Assembly: GCA_029098205.1 (NCBI GenBank)
Contig: JAQXNW010000004.1
Coordinates: 1 to 8,829 of the forward strand
From: Eubacteriales bacterium
GTDB taxonomy: Bacteria; Bacillota; Clostridia; Peptostreptococcales; Anaerovoracaceae
DNA: 8,829 bases
Reading direction: 5' to 3'
The notes below the pieces were generated by a model. The model ran no database searches, was not told the DNA's origin, and saw only the letters and a list, made by a program, of their open reading frames with translations. Shown piece after piece: positions 1-6,185 of this stretch (positions are counted from its first letter, which is position 1; each line of letters begins with the position of its first letter). The position numbers and the translations under genes are program-made.

Positions 1-981
1 TTTGAAGTCGAGCATGTTTCGCTGGCCAAGAAAGCGGATTTGTTTATGGTTGCGCCGGCAACGGCGGATATTGCTGCCAAGCTTGCATATGGAATTTGCG
101 ATGATATGCTGACGACGACATTTTTGGCCTGCGAATGTCCGAAGTATGTTGTCCCATCCATGAATACGAGGATGTATAACAATCCGGTCACGCAGGATAA
201 TCTGAACCGGCTGTCGCAGTACGGCGTGCATGTGATCCGTCCGGAATCCGGATACCTCGCATGCGGAGATACCGGGACCGGAAAGATGCCGGAGCCGGAG
301 GTTCTCTTCGGGTATATCGAAAGGGAAATCGCGAGACCAAAGGATATGAAAGGCAAGCATGTCATCGTCACGGCAGGAGCGACGCAGGAATCGATGGATC
401 CGGTTCGTTTTATCACAAATCATTCGACCGGGAAAATGGGTTTTGCACTCGCTAGAGAATGTGTTCTCCGCGGCGCGGATGTCTGCATTGTCAAGGCGTC
501 AGTGAGCGCGGAAGTTCCCGGCTTCTGCACAGTGGTCGAAGCACTTTCGGCCGGTGCGATGTATGAGGAGGTCATGCGGCGCGCTTCTCTTGCGGATTAT
601 ATTTTCATGGCAGCGGCGGTCGCGGATTATACGCCGGCTGTAAAGGCGGATCATAAGATCAAGAAGAAGGACGGAGATCTTTCCATTGATCTTTCCCGTA
701 CGAAAGATATTCTTAAGGATCTTGGCCTTAATCGGACTGATAACCAGTTTCTGTGCGGTTTTTCGATGGAGACGGAGAATCTGGAGGAAAACTCCAGGGC
801 GAAGCTGATTCGGAAAAATGTCGATATGATCGTTGCGAATAATCTGAAGGATCCGGGAGCTGGGTTCGGAACCGATACGAATCTGGTGACTTTGATTACG
901 AAGAAGGGGAGTACGCATCTTCCTCTGCTGTCGAAAGAGGACACCGCAAAAGCGATCGTAGATGCGGCGCTGGCGCGCTGA
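1..981 (+). CDS. coaBC: Bifunctional phosphopantothenoylcysteine decarboxylase / phosphopantothenate-cysteine ligase, 5'-truncated
   Basis: The gene is open from the first base in the frame of its TGA stop at 979-981, so the true start lies upstream. The product makes 4'-phosphopantetheine in the cytosolic coenzyme A pathway: CoaB joins cysteine to phosphopantothenate and FMN-dependent CoaC decarboxylates the product. The visible fragment (326 codons) begins just before the CoaC active site. HVSLAKKAD at fragment residues 5-13 matches the region of the family's catalytic His, and APATAD follows. PSMNTRMY (from residue 52) is the substrate-clamp motif and ACGDTGTGKMPE (Cys at 88) carries the conserved Cys. 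The CoaB half then shows TAGATQE, NHSTGKMG, AAAVADYTP, KIKKK and VANNL, all typical of the ligase. Roughly 70 N-terminal residues are missing by comparison with the family. The reading frame is intact. A strong terminator follows, so this is the last gene of its transcript. Confidence 0.96.
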   Translation, partial: FEVEHVSLAKKADLFMVAPATADIAAKLAYGICDDMLTTTFLACECPKYVVPSMNTRMYNNPVTQDNLNRLSQYGVHVIRPESGYLACGDTGTGKMPEPEVLFGYIEREIARPKDMKGKHVIVTAGATQESMDPVRFITNHSTGKMGFALARECVLRGADVCIVKASVSAEVPGFCTVVEALSAGAMYEEVMRRASLADYIFMAAAVADYTPAVKADHKIKKKDGDLSIDLSRTKDILKDLGLNRTDNQFLCGFSMETENLEENSRAKLIRKNVDMIVANNLKDPGAGFGTDTNLVTLITKKGSTHLPLLSKEDTAKAIVDAALAR

Positions 982-1014
982 ACCGCCCGAACATCCGAAT
1001 GACAGGAACATCTG

Positions 1015-1050
1015 CCGGAGAGAAAGCCGGACGGCTTCTTTCCGGTTTTT
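1015..1050 (+). terminator. Rho-independent terminator after coaBC
   Basis: A GC-rich stem pairs 1015-1028 with 1033-1045 (CCGGA...TCCGG at the base, GCC/GGC at the top), with one bulged A, one G-T pair and a GGAC loop. It is followed directly by TTTTT (1046-1050). It lies 34 bp past the coaBC stop and separates coaBC from the radical SAM gene. Confidence 0.88.
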
Positions 1051-1105
1051 CACGCTTTAAGATGCTTTTTCATTCATTTTTAGACAATCCTCGTTGTTTT
1101 GTCTG

Positions 1106-1134
1106 TTGTTTTCATTTGTATGAGCAAGTATAAT
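1106..1134 (+). promoter_or_regulatory. Sigma-A-type promoter of the radical SAM gene
   Basis: A perfect -10 box TATAAT (1129-1134) stands 17 bp after TTGTTT (1106-1111), a partial -35 match. Transcription would start near 1141, giving a 5' leader of about 60 nt. An 8-bp direct repeat GTTGTTTT (1093-1100 and 1105-1112) overlaps the -35 region. Spacing and position between a terminator and a gene support the call; the start site itself is inferred. Confidence 0.7.
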
Positions 1135-1140
1135 TACTTC

Positions 1141-1173
1141 AAAATAAAAAAAGAAAAGGGAAAGTTTTATTTT
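1141..1173 (+). repeat. AT-only inverted repeat in the leader of the radical SAM gene
   Basis: AAAATAAAA (1141-1149) is perfectly complementary to TTTTATTTT (1165-1173) across a purine-rich 15-nt loop. It begins at the predicted transcription start. It may be an operator or a weak leader hairpin, or merely the result of AT-rich composition. Confidence 0.35.
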
Positions 1174-1201
1174 AGCGGATATTCAGAAGGAGTATTGGAA
1201 T

Positions 1202-2620
1202 ATGGCATCACTTACACATAAAATGCAACGGGCCGCTTTTTCGAAAGCGTTTGACGTAGCGTATGCAAGAGTTAATAAGGATCGGCAGGCGGCATTCCTT
1301 GAGATCTTTGATCTTGCGGCAAAGTTCGTGGATAATCTTAACATGAATGTGGATTTATCCAATTTCCGCAAGCTTCTGGAAGATGAGAACAGCACTTTTT
1401 ATAAGTATTTAAGCCGCATCGTAGACGAGCTGGACAAGAATGTTCTGAAGACGTTCATTCTTAATTTCCTGTATGAAGCCATGTTCTGCGGAACAAAGGT
1501 CATGCACGAGGCGAGAGAAAAGTACCAGTGCAATGTTCCCTGGCTGATCCTGATGGACCCGACGTCTGCGTGCAACCTGCGCTGCACAGGATGCTGGGCT
1601 GCTGAATACGGATACAAACTGAATCTTACGCTGGAAGAGATGGAAAGCGTGATCGACCAGGGCAAGAAGCTCGGTATTTATTATTACATGTTTACCGGCG
1701 GCGAACCGCTTGTAAGAAAAGCGGATATTCTGAAGCTGTGCGATAAATATCCGGACTGCGTATTTGTCGCGTTCACAAACGGAACGCTGGTGGATGAAGA
1801 ATTCGCGAAAGAGCTGAAGAGAGTCGGCAATTTCTACCTTGCGATTTCCCTGGAGGGATTCGAGGACACGAACGACGCGCGCCGTGGACAGGGTGTGTTC
1901 AATAAGGTTATGCACGCGATGGATATTCTGAAGAAGAACGGATGTCTGTTCGGTACGTCGATTGCATATACCAGAAAGAATATTGAACTCGTTACGAGCG
2001 ATGAGTTCGTAAATATGGAAATTGAAAAAGGCGTGAAGTTCTCGATGTACTTCCACCTCATGCCGGTGGGCATGGATGCATCTCCGGAACTGATGCCTAC
2101 GAAAGAACAGCGTACGATGATGTATCATCGTCTCCGCAAGATCCGCAACATGACGGATGGAAATGGAATCTTCGCCTTTGACTTCCAGAATGACGGCGAA
2201 TTCGTCGGAGGCTGCATCGCCGGCGGAAGAAACTACTTCCATATTAATGCGAACGGCGACGCGGAGCCATGCGTATTCATTCATTATTCAAATACGAATA
2301 TCCGGAAAAATACGCTGCTTGAAATTCTGCAGTCTCCTTTGTTCATGGCTTATCATAACAACCAGCCGTTTAACGATAATATGCTTCGTCCGTGCCCGAT
2401 GCTGGAGAATCCGGATATTCTTCCGAAGCTGGTTCGGGAGAGCGGAGCGAAATCGACAGACCTTCAGTCTCCGGAGACACCGGAACATCTTTGTGCGAAG
2501 TGCAAAGAATATGCGAAGGAATGGAAGCCGGTTGCAGATGAACTTTGGGCAGCCAGCGGGAAAGAACATGTCGAAGCGGAGAAACAGCGCAGAAACGCGA
2601 CTTACAGCGATGCGGAATAA
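1202..2620 (+). CDS. Radical SAM protein with SPASM-like Cys-rich C-terminus
   Basis: The product is a 472-residue enzyme expected to cleave S-adenosylmethionine at a [4Fe-4S] cluster and start radical chemistry on an unknown substrate. The first ~110 residues are a helical extension. The cluster motif is CNLRCTGCW with Cys 124, 128 and 131, and the SAM-binding GGEP motif is at 166-169. The C-terminal part has CIAGGRNYFHINANG with Cys 338, then Cys 357, 398, 431 and 434 (LCAKC). This resembles SPASM/twitch domains, which bind one or two auxiliary Fe-S clusters and occur in peptide-modifying and enzyme-maturing members. The start is the ATG at 1202, with AAGGAG at 1187-1192 nine bases upstream. 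Its stop overlaps the likely start of the CPBP protease gene, suggesting joint transcription. The radical SAM call is firm; the substrate cannot be read from the sequence. No obvious precursor peptide gene lies beside it. Confidence 0.92.
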   Translation: MASLTHKMQRAAFSKAFDVAYARVNKDRQAAFLEIFDLAAKFVDNLNMNVDLSNFRKLLEDENSTFYKYLSRIVDELDKNVLKTFILNFLYEAMFCGTKVMHEAREKYQCNVPWLILMDPTSACNLRCTGCWAAEYGYKLNLTLEEMESVIDQGKKLGIYYYMFTGGEPLVRKADILKLCDKYPDCVFVAFTNGTLVDEEFAKELKRVGNFYLAISLEGFEDTNDARRGQGVFNKVMHAMDILKKNGCLFGTSIAYTRKNIELVTSDEFVNMEIEKGVKFSMYFHLMPVGMDASPELMPTKEQRTMMYHRLRKIRNMTDGNGIFAFDFQNDGEFVGGCIAGGRNYFHINANGDAEPCVFIHYSNTNIRKNTLLEILQSPLFMAYHNNQPFNDNMLRPCPMLENPDILPKLVRESGAKSTDLQSPETPEHLCAKCKEYAKEWKPVADELWAASGKEHVEAEKQRRNATYSDAE

Positions 2621-3602
2621 TTTAGATAGAAAAAGAACAGTTTCTATGGAGGGACAGCCTTTCTCAGTCAGAGAGGCTGTTCTTTTCACGCTTTTTGGAT
2701 ATTTTCTCGTCCCGCAGCTGATCGGACTTTTTCTTCGAAGAGCGATGGAAGGCGCCGGCATTTCATATTCCAGCTGGGCGCCGCTGGTAGAAGCAGTCTC
2801 GGAGGCGGCTGTACTTATCTTCTGCATTTACCGCTTGAAAAAAGCGCCTTCAGACGGGCTTCTTCGGATTTACCGGGAAGAGGGGAATCATTCTTCCGCA
2901 GATTTCTCTTGGGATGCGCCCAATGCTGCCGGGAAAAAGAAACGGGAGGAGATGGGTACCTATCTGGTATGTCCGGATGCATGCTTCTCTCCGGTTTTCC
3001 CGATGGGGGAACTGGATTTTACAGCGGTGATCCGGGTGATTCTGCTCGCGTTTTTCGGTTTTGACGCGGCGAATGGGATCGCGTCTCTTCTGGTCGGATT
3101 TTTCGAGAACCAGTCTTATCAGCAGGCGATTTTGAAAACCTCGGAAAACAGTCCGGGAGCCGGCGCTCCGTTTGTACTGACGCTCCTGGCCTATGGAATC
3201 ATGGCGCCTGTTTTTGAAGAAGTTTTGATCCGCGGCATTCTTTACCGCGGAATTCGGAGCCGGAGCGGTTTCTGGACGGCCGCGCTTCTTTCGTCCGTGC
3301 TCTGGAGCCTTTCGCATATTGCTGTTAGAACGGTGATTCTGACATTTCTGGCGGGATTTATTTTTTCTTTAGTATATGAGAAATACAGAAAGCTATGGAT
3401 CCCGATTCTTCTTCATGTCGGAAATAATATTCTGTCGCTGCAGGAAGTCCAGAAGTTTATTCCGCCGATTCGAAAGCCGGATCTTCCGGAACAGATGATA
3501 ATTCTTCTTTTAGCAGAGGTTCTGATCTCGATCTGGCTGTTTAAGAAAATATGTGATAATGAAAAGCCTCTGGATGGAAAAACTCCATTATTTCACGTGT
3601 AA
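2610..3602 (+). CDS. CPBP-family intramembrane metalloprotease (Abi/Rce1-like)
   Basis: This multi-pass membrane protein of about 330 residues has the three hallmark motifs of the CPBP family: EEVLIR (Glu203, Glu204, Arg208), WSLSH (His236) and HVGNN (His269, Asn273). These are the metal and catalytic residues of Rce1-type proteases, although many bacterial members have unknown substrates. Hydrophobic segments fall at about residues 21-43, 55-75, 140-165, 185-200, 213-230, 240-260, 263-275 and 300-316. A charged loop at about 80-125 (GKKKREE) separates the first two segments from the core. The start is uncertain. The ATG at 2610 overlaps the radical SAM stop by 11 bp and lacks a clear ribosome site. 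The ATG at 2646 (MEGQPFSV) follows a weak AAAAAGAA stretch and gives 318 residues. The frame stays open further upstream, but only as a shadow of the preceding gene. A terminator-like hairpin lies within its early codons. Confidence 0.85.
   Translation: MRNNLDRKRTVSMEGQPFSVREAVLFTLFGYFLVPQLIGLFLRRAMEGAGISYSSWAPLVEAVSEAAVLIFCIYRLKKAPSDGLLRIYREEGNHSSADFSWDAPNAAGKKKREEMGTYLVCPDACFSPVFPMGELDFTAVIRVILLAFFGFDAANGIASLLVGFFENQSYQQAILKTSENSPGAGAPFVLTLLAYGIMAPVFEEVLIRGILYRGIRSRSGFWTAALLSSVLWSLSHIAVRTVILTFLAGFIFSLVYEKYRKLWIPILLHVGNNILSLQEVQKFIPPIRKPDLPEQMIILLLAEVLISIWLFKKICDNEKPLDGKTPLFHV
2654..2686 (+). terminator. Terminator-like hairpin inside the start of the CPBP gene
   Basis: ACAGCCTTTCT (2654-2664) pairs with AGAGAGGCTGT (2670-2680) across a five-base loop, 11 bp with one G-T pair, followed by TCTTTTC. 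In addition AAAAGAACAG (2631-2640) can pair with CTGTTCTTTT (2678-2687), which competes for CTGT at the end of the right arm. It sits 34 bp past the radical SAM stop, where a terminator would be expected. It also overlaps the first codons of the CPBP gene, so it would have to be leaky or regulated if the two genes share a transcript. Confidence 0.5.
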
Positions 3603-3658
3603 CTAGAGAAACAAAGGGTATTATATATATACAATTCAGAAAGAGAGATGAGATTTGT

Positions 3659-4000
3659 ATGGAGTATTTTGTAAATCACGTCGGTTACGCGCTTTTAATC
3701 GGTTTATTCATCGCTGTACTGGGGCTTCTGACTGCGTATTTTGCTTGGAGAAGTCAGAAACTGAACGAAGAACACGGATATGATCCGGCATGGGACAAGA
3801 GCGAATTCGCCTGCCCGGGATGTAAGTTCGTGGGCGTATGCCAGGGAATGGCGCAGCTGAAGCATCAGATGGATGAGGAGAAGGCGGACGGAAAGACGGA
3901 TTCCAAGAATGCGGAAAGCGGCTGCGGGTTTGATCCGATCGTGAAATCGGAAGAAAACGGCACCGTGGATTCTTCTCCGGCAAGGAACGCGGAAAATTAA
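3659..4000 (+). CDS. Small single-pass membrane protein with CxxC-x5-C motif, unknown function
   Basis: I do not recognise a named family. The 113-residue product begins with one hydrophobic segment (about residues 9-30) ending in AWRSQK; by the positive-inside rule the rest would lie in the cytoplasm. The tail has ACPGCKFVGVC (Cys 52, 55 and 61) and a later GCGF (Cys 79), so four Cys could bind zinc or an Fe-S cluster or do redox chemistry. The last ~50 residues are rich in Glu, Lys, Asp and Ser and look disordered. The start is the ATG at 3659, preceded by a purine-rich AAAGAGAGATGAG that is a weak ribosome site; an ATG at 3648 is in another frame. The gene follows the CPBP gene by 56 bp, and a terminator lies 27 bp after its stop. 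An AT-rich TATTATATATAT stretch (3619-3630) upstream could be a -10 region, but no -35 box is clear. Confidence 0.75.
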   Translation: MEYFVNHVGYALLIGLFIAVLGLLTAYFAWRSQKLNEEHGYDPAWDKSEFACPGCKFVGVCQGMAQLKHQMDEEKADGKTDSKNAESGCGFDPIVKSEENGTVDSSPARNAEN

Positions 4001-4027
4001 CGGCATTTTGATTAAATTGATTTCTGG

Positions 4028-4063
4028 AGCTGCTGATGCGGACATTCGCAGAGGCAGCTTTTT
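4028..4063 (+). terminator. Rho-independent terminator after the small Cys-motif gene
   Basis: AGCTGC (4028-4033) pairs with GCAGCT (4054-4059), and TGCG (4037-4040) with CGCA (4047-4050), across a 3x3 internal loop and a six-base apical loop. The stem runs into TTTTT (4059-4063). It lies just past the stop at 4000 and before the his promoter region. Confidence 0.75.
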
Positions 4064-4099
4064 CATTGCTTACATTCCCTTTGACTGGAAAAATATCAG

Positions 4100-4144
4100 G
4101 GAAAGTTCTTTCGTGGGAAGGAGCTTTTTCCATATCAGGTTTTT
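4100..4144 (+). terminator. Second hairpin upstream of the his operon, possible back-up terminator
   Basis: 4100-4112 (GGAAAGTTCTTTC) pairs with 4117-4131 across a GTGG loop, using two G-T pairs and two bulged T. TTTTT (4140-4144) follows nine bases after the stem. An overlapping inverted repeat TGGAAAAA (4086-4093) / TTTTTCCA (4125-4132) offers a competing fold. The gap between stem and T-run makes this weaker than the hairpin at 4028. Confidence 0.4.
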
Positions 4145-4193
4145 ATCGTGAAAATTTAAAAAAGAAAAGAGTTGAAAACAACATTTTATTATG

Positions 4194-4225
4194 ATAAAGT
4201 AATAAAGTATTAAAGTAATAAAGCG
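4194..4225 (+). repeat. Four tandem copies of an 8-bp AT-rich repeat upstream of hisZ
   Basis: The units are ATAAAGTA (4194-4201), ATAAAGTA (4202-4209), TTAAAGTA (4210-4217) and ATAAAGCG (4218-4225). They lie about 20 bp upstream of the proposed his -35 box. An 8-bp period is not a full helical turn, so this is not a classic phased operator. It may be a UP-like AT element, a regulator site or simple slippage. No regulator is identifiable from the window. Confidence 0.6.
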
Positions 4226-4242
4226 TGAAGAAATAAGATGCC

Positions 4243-4271
4243 TTTTCATTTGCCTGTGAAGGAAGTAAAAT
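4243..4271 (+). promoter_or_regulatory. Likely promoter of the his operon
   Basis: TTTTCA (4243-4248) and TAAAAT (4266-4271) are separated by 17 bp and match 4 of 6 and 5 of 6 consensus bases. Transcription would start near 4278, about 40 nt before hisZ. A weaker alternative is TTGAAA (4172-4177) with TAAAGT (4195-4200), inside the tandem repeat. No T-box signature is visible in the leader. Confidence 0.5.
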
Positions 4272-4292
4272 AGACACGTATATCAAAATTTC

Positions 4293-4310
4293 GCGTGAGA
4301 ACGCAAGGAG
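4293..4310 (+). promoter_or_regulatory. GNRA-loop mini-hairpin abutting the hisZ ribosome binding site
   Basis: GCGT (4293-4296) and ACGC (4301-4304) flank a GAGA tetraloop, a stable GNRA-type hairpin. AAGGAG (4305-4310), the ribosome site of hisZ, follows directly, six bases before the ATG at 4317. The hairpin does not cover the ribosome site. It may keep it exposed or protect the 5' end; that role is inference. Confidence 0.4.
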
Positions 4311-4316
4311 AATGCA

Positions 4317-5441
4317 ATGACTGAATCGAAGATTCCTGGAATCGGTGAAGAAGAGCAGATCCGTTTCCGGCTTCATGAACTTTACCGAAGACACGGCTAT
4401 AACCGCTTTAAGATGAATAAATTCGAAGAGTACGAATTATATCTTCAAAACCGTGAATTCGTTGAAACAGAAAACATTATCGTATTTAATGATATGAATG
4501 GACGGCTTATGGCGCTGAAGCCGGACCTTACGCTTTCTATCGTCAAGAATTTCCGGCCGGAAAAAGATGTTGTCAGCAAGGTCTATTACAGCGAAAACAT
4601 TTACCGGTATCTGAAAGAGAACCGTGCGCATCAGGAATTCATGCAGACAGGACTTGAGTGCATGGGCGCCATTGATTCCTGGCAGATTGCTGAGGTGACG
4701 GCCCTGGCGGCAAAAAGCTTGAATGAAATCGGTCGTAATTATGTGCTTGAAATCAGTCATATGGGAATCATTGCGGATCTCCTTTCGGATATTCAGGATG
4801 AGGGGATCAAACAGGACATCGTTCGGCTGATCGGAGAGAAGAACCTTCATGATATCCGCAGGATTATCGAAGAAAACAATATTTCGAAAGAAATAGAAGG
4901 ACCTCTGGAAGCAATTGTAACAACGTATGGAAATTGGGAAGACGCGAGAGCGGTGCTGGAGAGTCTTCCGCTTGGCGAAACCGGAAAAAGCGCCATCTCG
5001 GAGCTTTCCGAAGTGTTTGAAGTGCTGAAGAACGAAGATCTTGGAAATGGTCAGGTCCGGATTGATTTCTCCATCGTAAACGACATGAATTATTACAGCG
5101 GAATTCTTTTTAAGGGATTTATCGATGGAGTGCCCAGAAGCGTTCTTTCCGGCGGGCAGTATGATCTGCTTCTTCGAAGAATGGGGAAGGAAGGAGGTGC
5201 CATTGGTTTCGCGGTGTATCTCGATTACCTGGAGCAGGTTCTGTCCGGTCATGAGCGTAACGATGCCGATGTGCTTCTCTTATATGATGAAGAGGATTCC
5301 GCTTCGGATATTCAGAACGCTTTCCACATCCTTTCGCAGCGCGGGAAATCCGTTTTAACAGAAAGAGCCGTGCCGGAGAAGATTCGGTTCGGAGAAATTC
5401 TCAAGGTTTCGGATTTTAAGAAAACGGATGGAAAAAATTGA
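4317..5441 (+). CDS. hisZ: ATP phosphoribosyltransferase regulatory subunit
   Basis: HisZ is a histidyl-tRNA synthetase-like protein without aminoacylation activity. It forms a hetero-octamer with short-form HisG, which needs it for activity and for feedback inhibition by histidine. The 374-residue product has the class II synthetase core. ALKPDLTLSIVKN (starting near residue 65) corresponds to the HisRS PDxT region. YYSENIYRYLKENRAHQEF followed by QTGLECMG is the motif-2 region, and SGGQYDLLLRRMG with GGAIGF is the motif-3 region. No C-terminal anticodon-binding domain of normal HisRS type is evident, and the protein is shorter than typical HisRS, which favours HisZ. The adjoining short hisG confirms the call. 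The start ATG has AAGGAG six bases upstream. It is the first gene of the his operon, 41 bp ahead of hisG. Confidence 0.93.
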   Translation: MTESKIPGIGEEEQIRFRLHELYRRHGYNRFKMNKFEEYELYLQNREFVETENIIVFNDMNGRLMALKPDLTLSIVKNFRPEKDVVSKVYYSENIYRYLKENRAHQEFMQTGLECMGAIDSWQIAEVTALAAKSLNEIGRNYVLEISHMGIIADLLSDIQDEGIKQDIVRLIGEKNLHDIRRIIEENNISKEIEGPLEAIVTTYGNWEDARAVLESLPLGETGKSAISELSEVFEVLKNEDLGNGQVRIDFSIVNDMNYYSGILFKGFIDGVPRSVLSGGQYDLLLRRMGKEGGAIGFAVYLDYLEQVLSGHERNDADVLLLYDEEDSASDIQNAFHILSQRGKSVLTERAVPEKIRFGEILKVSDFKKTDGKN

Positions 5442-5480
5442 CGGAAAGAAATTGAAATGACTTTTCCGAAAAGCGTCAAT
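5437..5480 (+). promoter_or_regulatory. Stem-loop across the hisZ-hisG junction
   Basis: ATTGACG (5437-5443, containing the hisZ stop) is perfectly complementary to CGTCAAT (5474-5480). Inside it, GAAA (5444-5447) can pair with TTTC (5463-5466). There is no T-run, so it is not a terminator. It ends two bases before the ATG at 5483, which would leave no room for a ribosome site there and so favours the hisG start at 5495. A role in mRNA stability or translational balance is conceivable. Confidence 0.4.
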
Positions 5481-5494
5481 AGATGGAGAAAACT

Positions 5495-6133
5495 ATGGAA
5501 CAAAGAAAAACTCTGAGCGTCGCTCTCCCGAAAGGACGGCTCGGCAATCAGGTATACAATATGCTCGAGCAGTCCGGTTATGAATGCCCGGAAATCCGGG
5601 AAGAAAGCCGGAAGCTGATCTTTGAAAATCCGGAGCGTGGCGTACGTTATTTTCAGGTGAAACCGACCGATGTTGTAAAATATGTAGAACGGGGTGCGGC
5701 GGATGTAGGAATCTGCGGAAAGGATATTCTTCTTGAATACACACCCAGCGTTTATGAGCTTCTTGATTTAGGCATCGGAAAATGCCGCATGTGCGTTGCC
5801 GCGCCGAAGGGATGGCGGGACGATCGGGAGCGGACGCTTCGCGTCGCGACAAAATTCACGAATATCGCCGGAAACTATTTTGCGGAAAAGGGCCGCGACA
5901 TAGATATGATAAAGCTTCACGGATCCATTGAAATCGCGCCGATCGTGGGTCTGTCCGATGTCATCGTGGATATCGTGGAAACAGGAAATACACTTCGCGA
6001 GAACAACCTGGAAGTGGTGGAGACTGTCGTTCCGATCAGTGCCAGATTCATTGCAAATAAAGCAGCGTTCCAGTTCCGTACAAAAGAGATTGAAGATATG
6101 CGTGATGCTCTTGCCCGTTTTGTAAAGAAATAG
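5495..6133 (+). CDS. hisG: ATP phosphoribosyltransferase catalytic subunit, short form
   Basis: HisG condenses ATP with PRPP to N1-phosphoribosyl-ATP, the committed step of histidine synthesis in the cytosol. The product is about 212 residues, the short form lacking the C-terminal regulatory domain, and therefore HisZ-dependent. Visible signatures are ALPKGRLG near the N-terminus, ADVGICGKD in the middle, and the PRPP-binding loop DIVETGNTLRENNLEV toward the C-terminus. GGAG at 5485-5488 lies six bases before the ATG at 5495. The in-frame ATG at 5483 would add four residues (MEKT) but has no ribosome site and abuts a stem-loop. Neighbours are hisZ upstream and hisC 52 bp downstream; hisD is not between them. 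Confidence 0.95.
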   Translation: MEQRKTLSVALPKGRLGNQVYNMLEQSGYECPEIREESRKLIFENPERGVRYFQVKPTDVVKYVERGAADVGICGKDILLEYTPSVYELLDLGIGKCRMCVAAPKGWRDDRERTLRVATKFTNIAGNYFAEKGRDIDMIKLHGSIEIAPIVGLSDVIVDIVETGNTLRENNLEVVETVVPISARFIANKAAFQFRTKEIEDMRDALARFVKK

Positions 6134-6185
6134 AGAGCAGAGCGGACATTGCGAGGAAGAAAGTAGTTTTACAAGGAGATACGAA

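Noticed and set aside
1409..2284. A 291-codon open frame on the minus strand inside the radical SAM gene
   Set aside because: It is antisense to a gene with clear CxxxCxxC, GGEP and SPASM-like motifs, shows no recognisable motif itself, and follows from codon bias.
2157..2609. Upstream extension of the CPBP protease frame
   Set aside because: The open frame reaches far into the radical SAM gene, but the extra residues are a low-quality Arg/Ser-rich shadow translation and no ribosome site supports it.
4036..4194. A 52-codon open frame after the small Cys-motif gene
   Set aside because: It spans two hairpins and has no ribosome site; its sequence is explained by terminator structure.
4194..4225. 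CRISPR-like array
   Set aside because: The repeats are 8 bp with no spacers and no cas genes nearby, so this is a simple tandem repeat.
4226..4316. T-box riboswitch or histidine leader peptide before hisZ
   Set aside because: No T-box core sequence, no antiterminator/terminator pair and no run of His codons is present in the short leader.
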